Shown: piece after piece, positions 10,559-22,497 of the stretch
Position numbering within the stretch: position 1 is the stretch's first letter
Layout of the letters: the number at the start of each line of letters is the position of its first letter
Source of the DNA: Fomitopsis serialis
Taxonomy: Eukaryota > Basidiomycota > Agaricomycetes > Polyporales > Fomitopsidaceae
Reading direction: 5' to 3'
Length of the DNA stretch: 64,000 bases
Assembly: GCF_022376445.1 (NCBI RefSeq)
Contig: NW_025954964.1
Span: 1,054,001 to 1,118,000 of the forward strand
The notes under the pieces: generated by a model
Database searches by the model: none
Told to the model about the DNA's origin: nothing
Seen by the model: only the letters and a program-made list of their open reading frames with translations
Program-made: the position numbers and the translations under genes

Positions 10559-10942
10559 TCTCTGGGATTTGGGAGGAGGACGTCTGGAATTTTGTTATCG
10601 CCCCCCTCTTGATCAGGATCCGGAGGCGGCGGCCCATGGCGTGGGGCGGTCGACGGCAGCTCGGTGACAATGCGGATACAAAGTTACTAGGAGACATATT
10701 GCGGCGATACAATGCTCCATTGATGGGGATAATACAGACCGTACGAGCAAGTGTGCATCGACGACATCTACTTACGAATAATCATAATCATACCAATAAA
10801 GTTACTACTACCCAGTCCCTGCTGCAACGAGTCCACATCATCCGCTCAAAACAGTGCTCATGCCCCGCTGCTCTTTCCTGTCAGACCGCACTTGCACTCC
10901 CGTAACAAAACTTGGGCGAGAGAACATCCAGTCACCTTCGCT

Positions 10943-12486
10943 TTAACGTGCGCTCTCCGCCTTGGTCACACGGTCCTGCTCGTTCACGCAACCCTCCTTA
11001 TGATTATCGCCCTCGGACAGAGAGGTCTGTCTTATTTGAGGATTCTTGGAGAACCAAGCATCCTTCAACTCTTGCATTTTGTCGACCTCGGGATGCCAGG
11101 CAACGGTATTGAAGTCATGGTCATCGGAGTATTCGACTTCCTGACCTAAGAAGGAAGCCCGTGAGTGAAACAAGGTGAGTGTCGGTTTTGCTTGCTTGGC
11201 GAGATGCGTACGTAGCTGTGGGTACCTCGCATAGAATACATCCTGCAAGTTTGGGGCGGATAGCCAATCTTGCACTGGTGCCGCATCAGTTCACTCGACG
11301 CCTCACAATATATGGACGTTAAACATTGCATTACGCACCCGTCTCCTCCGGTGTGGAATCCTCGCTCAGAGTCCCAGATATACGCTTGTCTCGGCTGCGT
11401 CGGGGTTGTTTCCGTGTCGAATAATCTGCCAGTGCTGCTTGATATGCGGGGCTAGGAGACACGAGGTTTCTAGACACCGAGGTATCGACCAAGTTTATGA
11501 CGTTGAAAGCAAAGCGGGCGTAGAGAAACTGAACAGCGACACGTTCGTGGATCTGTGCAGCAGTTCGATGGAACCATTCCGCATAGTCGTCCTCCACTTT
11601 GATGAAGTACGCAACGAAGTCAGACCCATCCGGGAAGAAGACGAAGGCATGTCGATCAAGGCAGAGCCGGATATCCGCGCGCAGACAGATACCATTGGCG
11701 ACATCGTTAGGAGTCACGATTTCCGGGCGGATGTTGTGGACCTTCATCCTGTTGAAGGTGAACCAGACGGCTTGTTCCTTCGGCACTAAGTGTGCATTAT
11801 CGCACGAGCTCGCTGCGATGAAGGCAGGTTAGTACGATGCTGCCTGCATTCAGAGGACAGCAATGACCTTGGCCGAATCCGCTGAGAATGCATGCACCGT
11901 CCATGTCTCTGACGCGATCAGACATGGCCGATTCACTGGCAAAGAACCGACTTAGATGCCTCCGGTCCTGACGGGCAGAGAGCCAGTGGGCGGGGAGCGT
12001 ATCGGGAAAGCGCCAGGCAGCAAACTCGGAGACGACAGCATACTCGGGGTCGTGGTCGCCGAGGAGAAAGTAGTAGTAGACGTCGGCGGTGAGCGTGGGC
12101 TCGCTGTCCGGGACGTGGTCGCGGCCGTCCAAGGTGGTGGAGAGGAAGCCATCGCGGTTGTTGGCGATGATGCGGCAGGCATCGAGGGCGAGGCGGTGAC
12201 TGCAGCCCCAGAGCTCAGGGGCGGGGGCGGGGTCGTAGGCGGGGAGCATGAGGAGGTCTTGCAAAGGTGTGTAGCCGGGATGCATGATGGTGACCATACG
12301 CGCGGATGAGGGCAGCGTGGCCGGTATTGTGTGGCGGGGTCGCCTGTGCATGGTGGCAAGACTGAGTACGAGGACGACGCGCTCGGTGATGTGGACGACG
12401 GCGACGGCGAGAGAAGGACCGATCGACTGTCGCGGGAGCGGGGGCGGGGTCCGGGGTCCGGGCATGCGTAAGAATAGCACGGTCAT
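10943..12486 (-). CDS. HNH_2-type nuclease-domain protein
   Basis: Three exons (12486-11868, 11812-11339, 11268-10943) join in phase to give 472 residues. The HNH_2-like core lies in the middle: RDMDGACILSGFG, then CDNAHLVPKE with the characteristic histidine, then NGICLRADIRLCLDRHAFVF, which fits the N-G-hydrophobic-R-D-hydrophobic pattern after the second half of the motif. The N-terminal part has HPGYTPLQDLLMLPAYDP and CRIIANN, and the C-terminal exon AWHPEVDKMQELKDAWF, both as I recall them from an expanded basidiomycete family. Intron branch sites CTAAC and CTGAT are present. HNH folds cut DNA or RNA; the biological role of this fungal family is unknown to me. The start at 12486 is the best ATG but uncertain, since the N-terminus is low complexity. 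Confidence 0.7.
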
Positions 12487-12642
12487 AGACGCCGGAGCAG
12501 CGGTCGACGCCGACTCGACCAGACGAGGGCCTCGCTGTGGCCCGCTCGCATGCCCTTCGTCCCGTCCTCTCTCCCAGGGCCATCCTCCCTCCCCACACAT
12601 CCACCCCCTGCTGCCTCTAACGACCACGACAACACGCCCGCC

Positions 12643-14548
12643 ATGCCCTCGACGTCCCTGGGTCGCCAGCTTCGCTGCTGGCTGATCCTCGCGCCCGCAC
12701 TCTGGGCCGCCTCCGCGCGCGCCGCCGGCTCGGGCACCGGCAGCACGAACACGAGTCTCGCCATGTGAGTGGCTTTGCTGCTGGGTGGGTCGTAGCGGTG
12801 GGCTAATGGCGTGGTTGAAGGATCATCTTGTATGCGATAACCGGATGTGTGTCGGCGCTGTTCTGTGTGGTCATCGTCTCCGGTGTACGTCCTTCTCTCC
12901 GTCTCGTTTTACTTCCAGACATCTGTGGCTTCGTATTCGCCCGGGGAACGTGCGACCTCATGTGCCAGTGCCGGAGACCCATCTCGACTCTCAATTTATG
13001 AGCGCATCTGGCCTACGCGCTCCGATCTTGCCTCGCGTCTGCTCGAGTACCAAGCTATGTTCTCCCGATCATTTGCTTTCCGCGCCTCCGATATGCGCGA
13101 ATCCTTCGAATGGAATGCTCTGCGAGTGCATCGTGGTCTGCCAATGGTACCCCAGGTATACGCCACTACTGTGTCTAGCCTGTGGCCATTGCATGACCCC
13201 GCCAAGGCTGCGGGATGTGGGCGATACTGAGAGAGACTGAGTGGGACTCCGTCTCCGTGCCCACATTCTCTGTTCAGTGTCAATGAGACAGGAGGAGCCA
13301 TGCGTTGGCTCCTAGCCCGTGGGCACTGATACCTGTCGTGGTGCTCGAGCGAACGTCGCATATCCGTGCATGAAGGTTTGTCATGGTCTCCCGTCACCGA
13401 GCACTTCTATTGTCTTTCCACTTCCATGCTGTAATTTGAGTTAATTGTGCTGTTTCCATCCATTCAATTCCATCCCGTCCTCATACACCCCATAGGCCAT
13501 CCGCGCGATCCGCCATCCCGAGCGGTATGGCCCACGCACTGGCGAGGGCGAGTTTGCTAGTTCATTCCCCGGGCAATCGCGCGCCCGCGGGCTCACCAGA
13601 GCGATCCTCGACACTTTCCCCGTCGTCAAATTCGGAATGGAGACACCACAGTCAACGCAAGGCAAGGACGTGGAGATGGGCGACGTGAACAGCTACAAGG
13701 GCGACGAGGAGCGGGACAGCGCGAGCCTTGACGGCGACGACAAGTTCTCCATAGAGGAAGATGGGGGCGCCGAGCCGCATCGCGGTGCGCATGCGAACGC
13801 GCACGAGCGGCGGGTCAGCTGGGCGCCGCAGCCGCCACTCGAGCGAAAAGACGAGGGACGCGCAGGGGAGGACACCGTACAGGAGGAGGACATTACGACC
13901 ACCGCACACGACCACTCTGGGACGGGCGAGCCCGTCGCGGGGCCGTCCTCGCCAACACAGCGCTCGCCGTCCGACCGCGAGCTCCCCCCGGCGCGCCCCC
14001 GCCCCCGCCCCGGGCGCTCGTCAACGCTGGGCCGCCCGATGTCCGCGCCGGCGGGCGAGAAGGAGAAGGACGTCGTGCCGGACGCAATCGGGACGGAGAC
14101 GTGCCCGATCTGCATCGTGGACTTTGAAGAAGGCGACGACCTGCGCGTGTTGCCGTGCGAGGGGAAGCATCGGTTCCACAGGGACTGTGTGGACCAGTGG
14201 CTGCTGGAGCTGAGCAGCAGCTGTCCAATCTGCCGACAGGGTGCGTGTTTCGACGATCCGGTCTTCGTTCGCGAACTGCTGACTGACGAGGACGCGTGAT
14301 ACCTAGACTTCCAAGCCCTCGAGACGATGATGATGGCGGGCGATGTGGGTGACCATCTCGAGCCGCCGCACCCGCATTACGCGCAACGACCGCTGTCCAG
14401 CGCCGCCGCGCGCTTTTCGCGGTATCTGCGGTTCGCGCGGAGGCGGCACGGGCACCGCACCCGGGATGGGCGGGAGGGACGGGAGGATGGTAGCGGGTAC
14501 GATATCACGGACCCGCCGATGCCGCTGTCGCCGGAGATGAGGTTCTGA
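12643..14548 (+). CDS. RING-H2 finger membrane protein (E3 ubiquitin ligase-like)
   Basis: Four exons (12643-12764, 12821-12884, 13496-14240, 14307-14548) join in phase to 390 residues. The N-terminus has a hydrophobic signal-like segment ([11 protein letters not shown]), then a second hydrophobic helix ([20 protein letters not shown]) followed by basic [15 protein letters not shown] disordered acidic region leads to a RING-H2 finger: [15 protein letters not shown], then CPICR. A short tail ends PLSPEMRF. The layout matches membrane-bound RING-H2 ligases that ubiquitinate proteins at endomembranes; the substrate is unknown. The second intron (12885-13495) is 611 bp, about ten times the local norm, but its ends join the transmembrane helix to its basic anchor in the correct phase. 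Confidence 0.75.
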
Positions 14549-15350
14549 GTCGCCCTTTGCTCTCCCGCTCCGCCGTTAGTATGTCCTCTGTGTGTACCAT
14601 TGCTCTCTGTCATTGCTGATACAGAGTCTCGTCCGTCCCTAGCCGTCCTGGCTGCTTCAGTAATTTCTCGTTCGCACGGCCGTCCGTCCGGATCCGTACG
14701 GTCTGTGCGCTACGCTCCCTCCATGGCCCTTCTTCCCCCGCTTCCCCGCCAGGTCTGTATTATTGCCCTTTGCTTATTAGGACTCGGTTCTTCCTCTGTT
14801 GCTATCTGTATTCTAGTACGCCAGGATGTCATGTTGTAAAACACTATACGCGCATATATTATAGATATAGGCCGCGTCATTCACCAGCCCCCGTCATACC
14901 GCCCCAACCCAAGCCTAAAGTCGTATTTGCAGTGCTGCGCCTGGAGGCCTTGGACGCGGGACATCCATGCCCAGGTGGCGGACGGCCTGCCTATCGCAGC
15001 CCATCGCCATCGTGCTCCGGCCTCGACGCTTTGAGACTTTGTTCTGGTGCAGGGTCTACCGTGCAACAGCCTCCGCTGCCCCTCGCACACACGCCTGGGT
15101 GACGTGAAGAGCGCCGCTCCAGGTAATCACAGGGCCAGACCCACCCGTGCGCCCGCCACCACCGTCCGCATTAGGCGTGGGGCTTGCCGCATATGGGAGG
15201 TGCTGTTGTTGCGTTCCTGTCAACCGCCACTCCTCCATCTTATGACCGCGCGATGACGTCGCCCGCTGTCGCTGCGTGCGATGGGCAGCGAAATGACGCG
15301 TGGCGGGCTTGGTACGACGGATGTCAGCGGGAGCGGGGGCGGTGGTGAGG
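14549..15350. other. Intergenic stretch, no gene recognised
   Basis: I see no protein-like frame here. The right end is the promoter of the HSP12-like gene. Confidence 0.5.
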
Positions 15351-15357
15351 TATATAA
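15351..15357 (+). promoter_or_regulatory. TATA box of the HSP12-like gene
   Basis: TATATAAGG is a strong TATA box about 100 bp before the ATG at 15452, as expected for a stress-induced gene. Confidence 0.6.
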
Positions 15358-15451
15358 GGACGGGCGGATGGCGGGGGTTCAGCATCACCCTCTCTCTTTC
15401 ATACCCCACCCAACCCACCAGTCTTCTTACCCACCTTCACGAATATTTACC

Positions 15452-15881
15452 ATGTCCGACACCGGCCGCCAGAGCTTGACCGACAAAGTTGGTGCTGCTG
15501 TCAAGGTTCGTACTCCCTCTAGAACGCCGTGGACTGGGCTCTCGCTGACGGCGGTACCGCTCGCAGCCCGACTCTGAGAAGTCGACCACCGAGCACTTGG
15601 GCGACAAGTTCAAGGGCAACGCCGACTCTGCCGCCTCGACGGCGCAGCCCGAGGTTAGTCTCATCTGACTTACCTGCCCGTGCGCTGTTTCTGAATTTAC
15701 CGCGTTGCAGAGCCAGAAGTCGTACGGCCAGCAGATTGGCGACACGTTCTCTAGCAACTCCAACCAGAACGAGGTATGTCGCTGCGCGTGTTAACAATAC
15801 CCGGTCCTGAGCTAATCGCTGTTGCTGTAGCCTTCGATGACCCAAAAGGCGAAGAACGCCATGGGTCTCGGCAACAACTGA
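15452..15881 (+). CDS. HSP12/HSP9-type small stress protein
   Basis: Four short exons (15452-15505, 15567-15653, 15711-15773, 15831-15881), all in phase 0, encode 84 residues. The sequence carries family signatures: MSDTGRQSLTDKVGAAVKP at the start, STTEHLGDKFKGNADSAAS in the middle and AKNAMGLGNN at the end. In yeast, Hsp12 is an intrinsically disordered protein that becomes helical on membranes and protects them during heat, osmotic and oxidative stress and stationary phase. The length is typical for basidiomycete members. Each intron is 57-61 bp, and the strong TATA box upstream suits high inducible expression. Confidence 0.92.
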
Positions 15882-16275
15882 GCGGCGCGTCTGACGCTTG
15901 CCTGGCGATTATGTATCAATAGTTGTTCGGAGGACCTCGGAGGCCTAGTGTCATGTTGTAACGATATTCGGTATCATACACGAGATTAGTATCTTGGAAT
16001 CCAATACGCTGTATTCAGTTGACGTGACATTAATACCATACACGATGCCGGAACTCTCGGCGCGTACAGACAAGATTTCGTTCATGCCAAGGCAACAAAC
16101 AAGTTGGTGACTCTGATCTGACTTCAACAAACGTTAACGTTGCTGCACGGTGAGCGTGTACAGATCGCTTCGCATGGGCACAAGGCCTTCAAGGTGTCAT
16201 TATGTTCGGGGCCTTGTCAACACTCGACCCGGGAGAGCCTTGCTCTGTAAAGGAGGAATACGTCTGAGTGATTAT

Positions 16276-16348
16276 CTGAATACTGAGTACTGAGTACTGA
16301 GTACTGAACTGAGTACTGAGCACTGAGTACTGAGTACTGGTACTGAGC
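16276..16348 (+). repeat. Microsatellite of CTGAGTA units
   Basis: About ten head-to-tail copies of the 7-mer CTGAGTA with a few base changes and partial units (CTGAA, CTGAGCA). It lies in the intergenic region between the HSP12-like gene and the convergent DENN gene. Confidence 0.85.
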
Positions 16349-16930
16349 AACAACGGAATACACACTGGCGTGACAATTAGTCGGAAAAACCACACAGTAC
16401 AATTATCGCGCAGACTCTGTACGTGAACGTTTGAACGTTTGAACCCTAGCTAAGTTAGTACTCTCCTGGCCCGCAGAGGCGTACTATCGCGAAGGTTATC
16501 AATATTCCATTCACGTTTGACCCAGTACTGGTTGTGGGGGATCCCACGGACCGCGGCGCACTGGCAGGGTCCAGAGTAATGCATTGTTCAGCGTAATGCC
16601 TCCAAGAAGGGTTGCTCCGGCATAGCATGCGGTGCCGGTGAACCCGACTCGACTCGACGTGTCCTCCTTCGTGATCCAGGCATATGGAAACTGCCGATGG
16701 GGCGAGTCTCTGCAGTATTGCAGATGCACCAGACCGACCACTCCTTGTGCGATATGCGAGTATCTTCCATCCGCCCATGTTGTCTGTCAATGAGACCACA
16801 ACGGTGCATTGCGGGTAGTGACAATGACACAAGAAACAGGGTATATATACTGAGACAGAATAAAGATACAACAGCCATAGGCGACTACAACATACCGTCC
16901 ATATAGGCATCGTGACATTACAGGCTCTCG

Positions 16931-19905
16931 CTATTGCGCCCCCAAGCTCGTGTCGCTCCGGTTCGACGGCACCCGCGTCATGTAAGATGTCAGGGGTATC
17001 GTGAGCGCGTTTTGGTCTTGAAGCGCCTGTGCCTCACGCGCATGGGCTTGCCGTACGTAGGCGTATCGCTGGAACGGATTGAGCGCTTGCAGGAACTGCA
17101 CACCGATCTGTTTTTGCACGATGTGCAACGAAGGATGCGCATGCACTGCTTAGTGGCAATGGAACTGGACGGATAACAGCTACTCACTGGATATAGGCGT
17201 AGCTCGTTGAAGATATCGATCGTCAGGTCGCGGACAATCTCGGACTGGTGGAACAGCCCAAAGGAGAGGGGTAGGAGGCCATTGATATGTGGTGGCATGT
17301 ATGCCAGCAGCTAAAGACGGGAGTCGGCGATGAAATTCTCATCAGTTCCCTGCCCTGCTTCAGTACATGGAACTTGATTTACCTGAGTGACCTGGTCGTA
17401 AGTCTGCACATTCGCAGCAATCGTACGCATGATCAGCTCGGCTTCTCCGTCAGACATCTTCCTGGCGTGTCGTAACCGCCAGAGCTGGTGTACAATGTCG
17501 AAGCCCTGAATCGGGTCGGTGGCGAGCATCTGACGGAAATCCTACGCACGGGACGGGTAAGGACAGATTCGCTACATTAGGAGACGGGATAACACTCACG
17601 ATTTGGTATAAGGTGTAACTCTCTGTCCTCCGCCATGCATCGATCCTTGCTGTGTTCAACGCAATTTCCCGAGAACATGTAGCCTCGTCCAGGAAGCTGG
17701 TCCCTGCGCCTAGCCTCCTCCCGTCAGGTCGCTCAGAGTAGGACGCCGAGGGCCATCCTATCATAGTTGACCCCATTGTGTCTTCTTCATACCGTGCCGC
17801 GAGTCGTATGAAGCGCATCAAATACTCGGTAAACCGTGCGCGCACATGCGCCTCGCCGTAGTGAGCCGCAATAGCAGCGAGGATCTGCATGAACACGACA
17901 ACTCCAATCAGCATATGTAATGCAAAGGCTTGAGCAAGATACGCACATCCTCGATGAAGAAATTGTCCGGGTTGTTGTCTGCTTTCCCTGCTACGAACTC
18001 AGAACGCGGGGCTGCGCCCGCATCCTTGCTCGTCCTCACGCTGTCTTCATCTATGCTGGGCCCGCCCTCTGCACGGATGGTCCCGGTGCGCATGAGTAGC
18101 TGACTCTGCGTGTTGGCAGGGGCAGCAGGGTGATTGATGTGGATGTCGCGCGACACGACCATACGACCGGTGCTGACGTCGCAGAGGAGGTCCCAGTTGC
18201 CAGAAGCCTCGAATATAGGGTTCGTCACGCCAGCGATATAACCCCCTTCTCTGTTCAAGCTTGTCAAAGGAATTGAAACCGGAATATGAGGAAGAGACGC
18301 ACATGCACTCCCATTCTTCCCTGTTCGTCAGATTTGCGTACGGAAAGGCGCGTTTAATGAAGCCATGGAGGACGATCCCGCAGCCGCTCCCCAGAGCACA
18401 TGCGGAGAGAACGTAAGAGGCCACCTGCCCTGCGGGTCGATGGTGTCCAAGGAAAATGATCCTCTTCGCTGTGATGAGTGCGTTGAAGAGAACGATGATA
18501 GGTGCTGTTGAGGGACCGGATGAATGGAGATGTGAGTGAAGCGGTCCAGTAAGAGAGGCAGACGGGGAAGAGAAGGTTTGCACGAGTTGAATGAGGGAGT
18601 ACTGCAATCAAAGCATTCAGTGATAGGGCAACGAACATATTGAGAGCATACGAACGTCTCCGACCTCCTCCGGGAAAGTCGAGAGGGGAACCTTGACCGG
18701 GAGACGGTGGTCGTTGAACTCGACCGTTGCCGGGAAAAAGTGCGAGTCTTTCAGCAGGCTCATGGCAACGCCTGCCGCAGGCGGGACGGGCGGCAAGTCT
18801 TCCCTGCGACCATGCGAGGAAGACGATGCATCCGTGGACGCCCTGCCACGATACGTCACACCGTTCTGCAGACCGCCTGCCGCGCCAGCCACGACCTGAT
18901 CCAATCCGCTCTCGTTCCCGACCCACACAGCGCTTCCGTCCAGTGAGAACGATGCATCTGTGGGCGAGTACTTCTTGCCGTCTCCCCTACGTACTTCGTT
19001 CTCGTCCCGCACTCGCCCTTGCAATCCATCTTCAAGACTGTTTTGACTTCCGGTCGAAGCGCTTGCTTTGTGCCCTTGGCCCGCACGCGCACCGAGCGCG
19101 AACGGTTGCGCAGTGACAGGCTCGCGATCACCGAGGGCTTCCTGGATGAAGTCGTCGAACTTCTCGAGGAAGACGTCCTTACGCTCGGACGTGCGCATGA
19201 TCAGCTTCTCGTATCGGCTGAGTGAGGGGGCCATAGATATGTCCATGCTGTTGACGGCGTCGAATAGTCGCGCGAGACAGTCTTGTGAAGGGTTAGAGAA
19301 GTAGTCGTCCAGAGCCATCAGGAGAACGGGCTGCAGACGCGATGGTCGGTCAGTACTTAGTGAGTACTTCGGGCAAAAGAGGAAGCAATGTGTACGCGCC
19401 TTGAATATCTGGATAAATGGATGGCGCGTGCATATCGCCATGGCCTTCACGATTGCACCTCTAAGAGTACGTATTGGAGATGCTTCTAGAGCAAGGGACG
19501 CACACGCACCTTCGTACAGTCTTATCCAACTTCGTCCGTACGAGGTTCAGGACATATAGCAACTCCGGCTGCCCATCATTCGCGTTCTCGCCTTCCACAT
19601 CCGGGTCGCCATTACGCGCAGGCTCGAGCGCGAGCACGGGTGCGATTGTGTTGAAGTGCGTCTGGTTGAGGAAGAAGATCGTCCAATCCTCTGGCTGCCT
19701 CTCGGCGCCGTCTGGCAGCATCAAGTTTGCGAGGAGACTAGCCACAAGCGTTACGACGTCGGCCACATGCGATCTCACACTTGAACACCACTCACCCCTC
19801 ATCCGTCCCGAGTGGTTGAGGGAACTGGTACGTCAATTGTGCTCCTCGGTCAATATCGAAGTCGGCGAGAAGAACGAAGGAGCAGTGATGAGCATCTCCA
19901 GCCAT
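16931..19905 (-). CDS. Afi1-like DENN-domain protein (Arf3-interacting, polarity axis stabilisation)
   Basis: Ten exons (19905-19796, 19737-19510, 19460-19400, 19330-18656, 18601-18309, 18259-17947, 17884-17600, 17541-17383, 17310-17188, 17107-16931) join in phase to 807 residues. The N-terminus MAGDAHHCSFVLLADFDIDR, then LTYQFPQPLGTDEG and LANLMLPDGAERQPEDWTIF, fits the Afi1 docking domain. The centre (PVKVPLSTFPEEVGD, then IIVLFNALITAKRIIFLGHH, then IAGVTNPIFEASGNWDLLCD) fits the SPA/DENN core. Yeast Afi1 binds Arf3, the Arf6 orthologue, to direct polarised growth; DENN folds often act as Rab exchange factors. Intron 3 (19399-19331) appears to start GC rather than GT and is 69 bp without an in-frame stop, so retention would insert 23 residues. 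An Arf6-type gene lies at 49021-49853. Confidence 0.85.
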
Positions 19906-20573
19906 CGAAGGAACAGTCATTCAAATCCCAGATCACCAATAGTGGACCCTGCCACGAAGTAAGTAGTCCTGGAAAGTTGGGAAGCCCGACTTGGTCGCTG
20001 GGCTGAGATGGCGTAAAGAGGCCTCAGCAGACAGAGCAGCAGTGTTTCATGCAGTGACGAGACTGAAGCATGCAGAACGTTCAGGCCGAGTGCGGGGGCT
20101 CTAAGTAGGTCTGTACAACTTGAAGATCGCGCTCATGGCATGGTAGCTATTTTAGCGCCCATATGCTAAGATCGCATCGCGATCCCGGTGTGGTTGAGTA
20201 GCCACATGGACCAGGCAGACATAGCTAAGCGTGCATTCAGCAATAACCATTCATAGCGCATAGCAGCTTGCAGGGTATACCGACGGTGGATTGAATGTGT
20301 ATAATATCATGCGACAGAAACAGGCAATAGAAAAATAGTGCAATGACTGTAGTGATTAATGGGTGGGTGGGTGCAGTGTGCAGGCAGTCCGAGGAGCGAG
20401 CGAAAGTCCGAGCGAGCATTCCAAGAGGGGTCAGGGCAGTAGCACACGCCGCGGCGCGAGCCTGCTGGCGTATGGTCAGATTATTAGAACAGGCGGGCTG
20501 CCCGGACAGATAGCGATAATGACACACATCCACAGTCCATTCGGCTACTTACAGACCGCGCACGCAGCCATCG
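19906..20573. other. Intergenic stretch between two minus-strand genes
   Basis: It holds the promoter of the Afi1-like gene and the 3' flank of the Psr1-like gene. No further gene is seen. Confidence 0.5.
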
Positions 20574-22497
20574 CTATAGACCACCGTCCAGCACGCCTCG
20601 CACGTCGTCCACCTGCCCGAGGTCCGCCAAGAAGGGGCACAGATCCGTCAGCTCGGTGTCGTGTGGGTCGTTGAACCATGATGAGACTGGTACAGCGTTG
20701 TTGGGGTGGAAGATGTATGACGCAGGAGAGTTGTCGATGATGATTGTATCTGCGATTGGGCGACCGAGCTGTGATAGATCCTGCACAGAACAGTTGTGAA
20801 CGAACAGCGGTGCAAGAATAACCCACCCAACAAACCTTCACGTAGTTCCCGCGGTGGTTGTAGCAGCTCTCCCGGAACAGGCGGTGCGTCACAACACGAT
20901 GGATGTCCAATTTGTCGAGAACGGGGTCGGCGTACTGTAAGGAACCTTAATTTCGGCCCCAATTTGTGCATATGTGCATCAAGACGTCACGAACCTTGCT
21001 CAGACTCGCAGTGAACACGACAACTTCGTAGATCTCGCCCATCTTCTTGAGGAAGTTATCCACACCCGGACGCTTGATGACGTACACGTTGTGCCAGTGA
21101 TACTCAATCTCGACAGGCACGACATAGTCTGCCTGCTGTATCGACTACACGCTGTGTCAGGACGTGCGAACGTCGGACGACTCAACGCGTGACACACCTT
21201 GAAACTACTGTGGACCAATGTCTCGTCCAGATCCAAAACAAGACATTTGCGTCCTTGATGTTTCGGAAGTATCGGGGGCAGCAACGGTCTTGGGACTCCG
21301 TCCTACATCGAAGGGAAACCAGTCAGCCCGGACAAATGGCATGTAAGAGAACCTGAGAACGCACAGGACCTATTGGGATGCCAGCGCCCCCATTCATTAT
21401 TAGCCGCTCCTCCTCATCCTCGATATCATCCAGAGGTCCCTGGTCCTCCAAATCTTCGTCCTCCGTAAAGCTTGTCGAGCCATCGCTCTCAGTGCCAGAC
21501 TCTCGCCCCTGCGAATGGACATGATCATGCGGGGTCTCTTCCCCAGTCGACCCTGGCGGCTGCACGGCGCCCGAAGTCATCCCTTCCGTCTCCTCGGGCG
21601 GCAACAGGGACTTCGTCGGCGTGGGCGGAAAGATCACCTCCGGGTCCGCCTCCTGGTCTGTCTGCGTAGGTATTGTGAGCGGATTCAGTGTCGGGGTCGA
21701 TTCCTGCGGACTGAACACGTCGGGCTGGGGTGGGTGCACCGGTTGCTCGGGGGCAACACCCGCCGTCGGTTCTCCCGTGGACAGCGGCGGGGGCGGTAGC
21801 TCCTCAGCCTCCTTAGCCGCCTGCTTCTCCTTGAGTGCGGCGGTGCTGGTGGTTGCTTTTGGCTGCTGCGCGGGAGGGTACAGCTCGTCCTGGAGGCGCC
21901 GCTGGGACGGGCCGACGCAGGGCACGAGGACGTGGAAGATCTTGACGAACAGCGACTGCCTCGCCCGCTTCGTCTTCGAGTGCGGGGAGCCGGGCTGTTC
22001 TGCGGTGGTGGACATCGTGTGCGTACCGTCAGACGCAGACTTGGCGTCCTTGCGTCGGAGGGAGTGCGTGCGTGTGTTGAGCGTGGTGTCCAAGGAGCCC
22101 TTATCCTTCTCCGGGTCCTTAGGTCCGTCGGCAGCATCCGTACCCGAGCGGCTCGTGGTCGGCTGAGAAGACTGAGAGGGCGTCGGTGCGTGCGGTGGTG
22201 CCAGCATGGCGGAGGCCTGGCCGGAGCCGGTTGCACCTTCGGTGGTCGGGTGTTCCGCTGCGCCTCCAGCGGCGCCGTTGGCGGTCGCAGGGGTGATCCT
22301 CTCTTGCTGGTTTTGGTCATGAAGGTGGGTCGTAACGGTATTTTGGGGCGACGTCTCCTCTGCAAGCTGCGAACTGGCTGGCTCTCCCTCCAGCTGCTTT
22401 CCCTTAGCGCCCTGCGAACGCGTCAGTACTCGGGGCACGACGAAATGGGACCACGCACTGTAGAACCTGGATCGTCCGTTGAAAGAGGCGTTGCCAT
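20574..22497 (-). CDS. Psr1/Psr2-like FCP1-type small CTD phosphatase
   Basis: Six exons (22497-22459, 22411-21365, 21302-21198, 21144-20995, 20934-20836, 20780-20574) give 548 residues. The first 360 are disordered and rich in Pro, Ser, Thr and Glu, with a basic CVGPSQRR patch. The catalytic HAD/NIF domain follows: [16 protein letters not shown] contains the DxDxT motif, then [37 protein letters not shown] and [20 protein letters not shown], each matching core motifs of the SCP/Psr family. Psr1 and Psr2 in yeast sit at the plasma membrane and dephosphorylate Msn2 and related factors in salt and general stress. An N-terminal cysteine for palmitoylation is not evident here. The start at 22497 is the only ATG whose exon joins in phase. 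Confidence 0.88.

Noticed and set aside
12847..13230. 127-codon plus-strand frame in the RING-H2 gene intron
   Set aside because: No recognisable domain, and using it would break the phase between the transmembrane exon and the basic anchor exon.
13693..14115. Minus-strand frame opposite the RING-H2 gene
   Set aside because: Shadow of the RING-coding exon; no domain and strong Arg/Ser bias.
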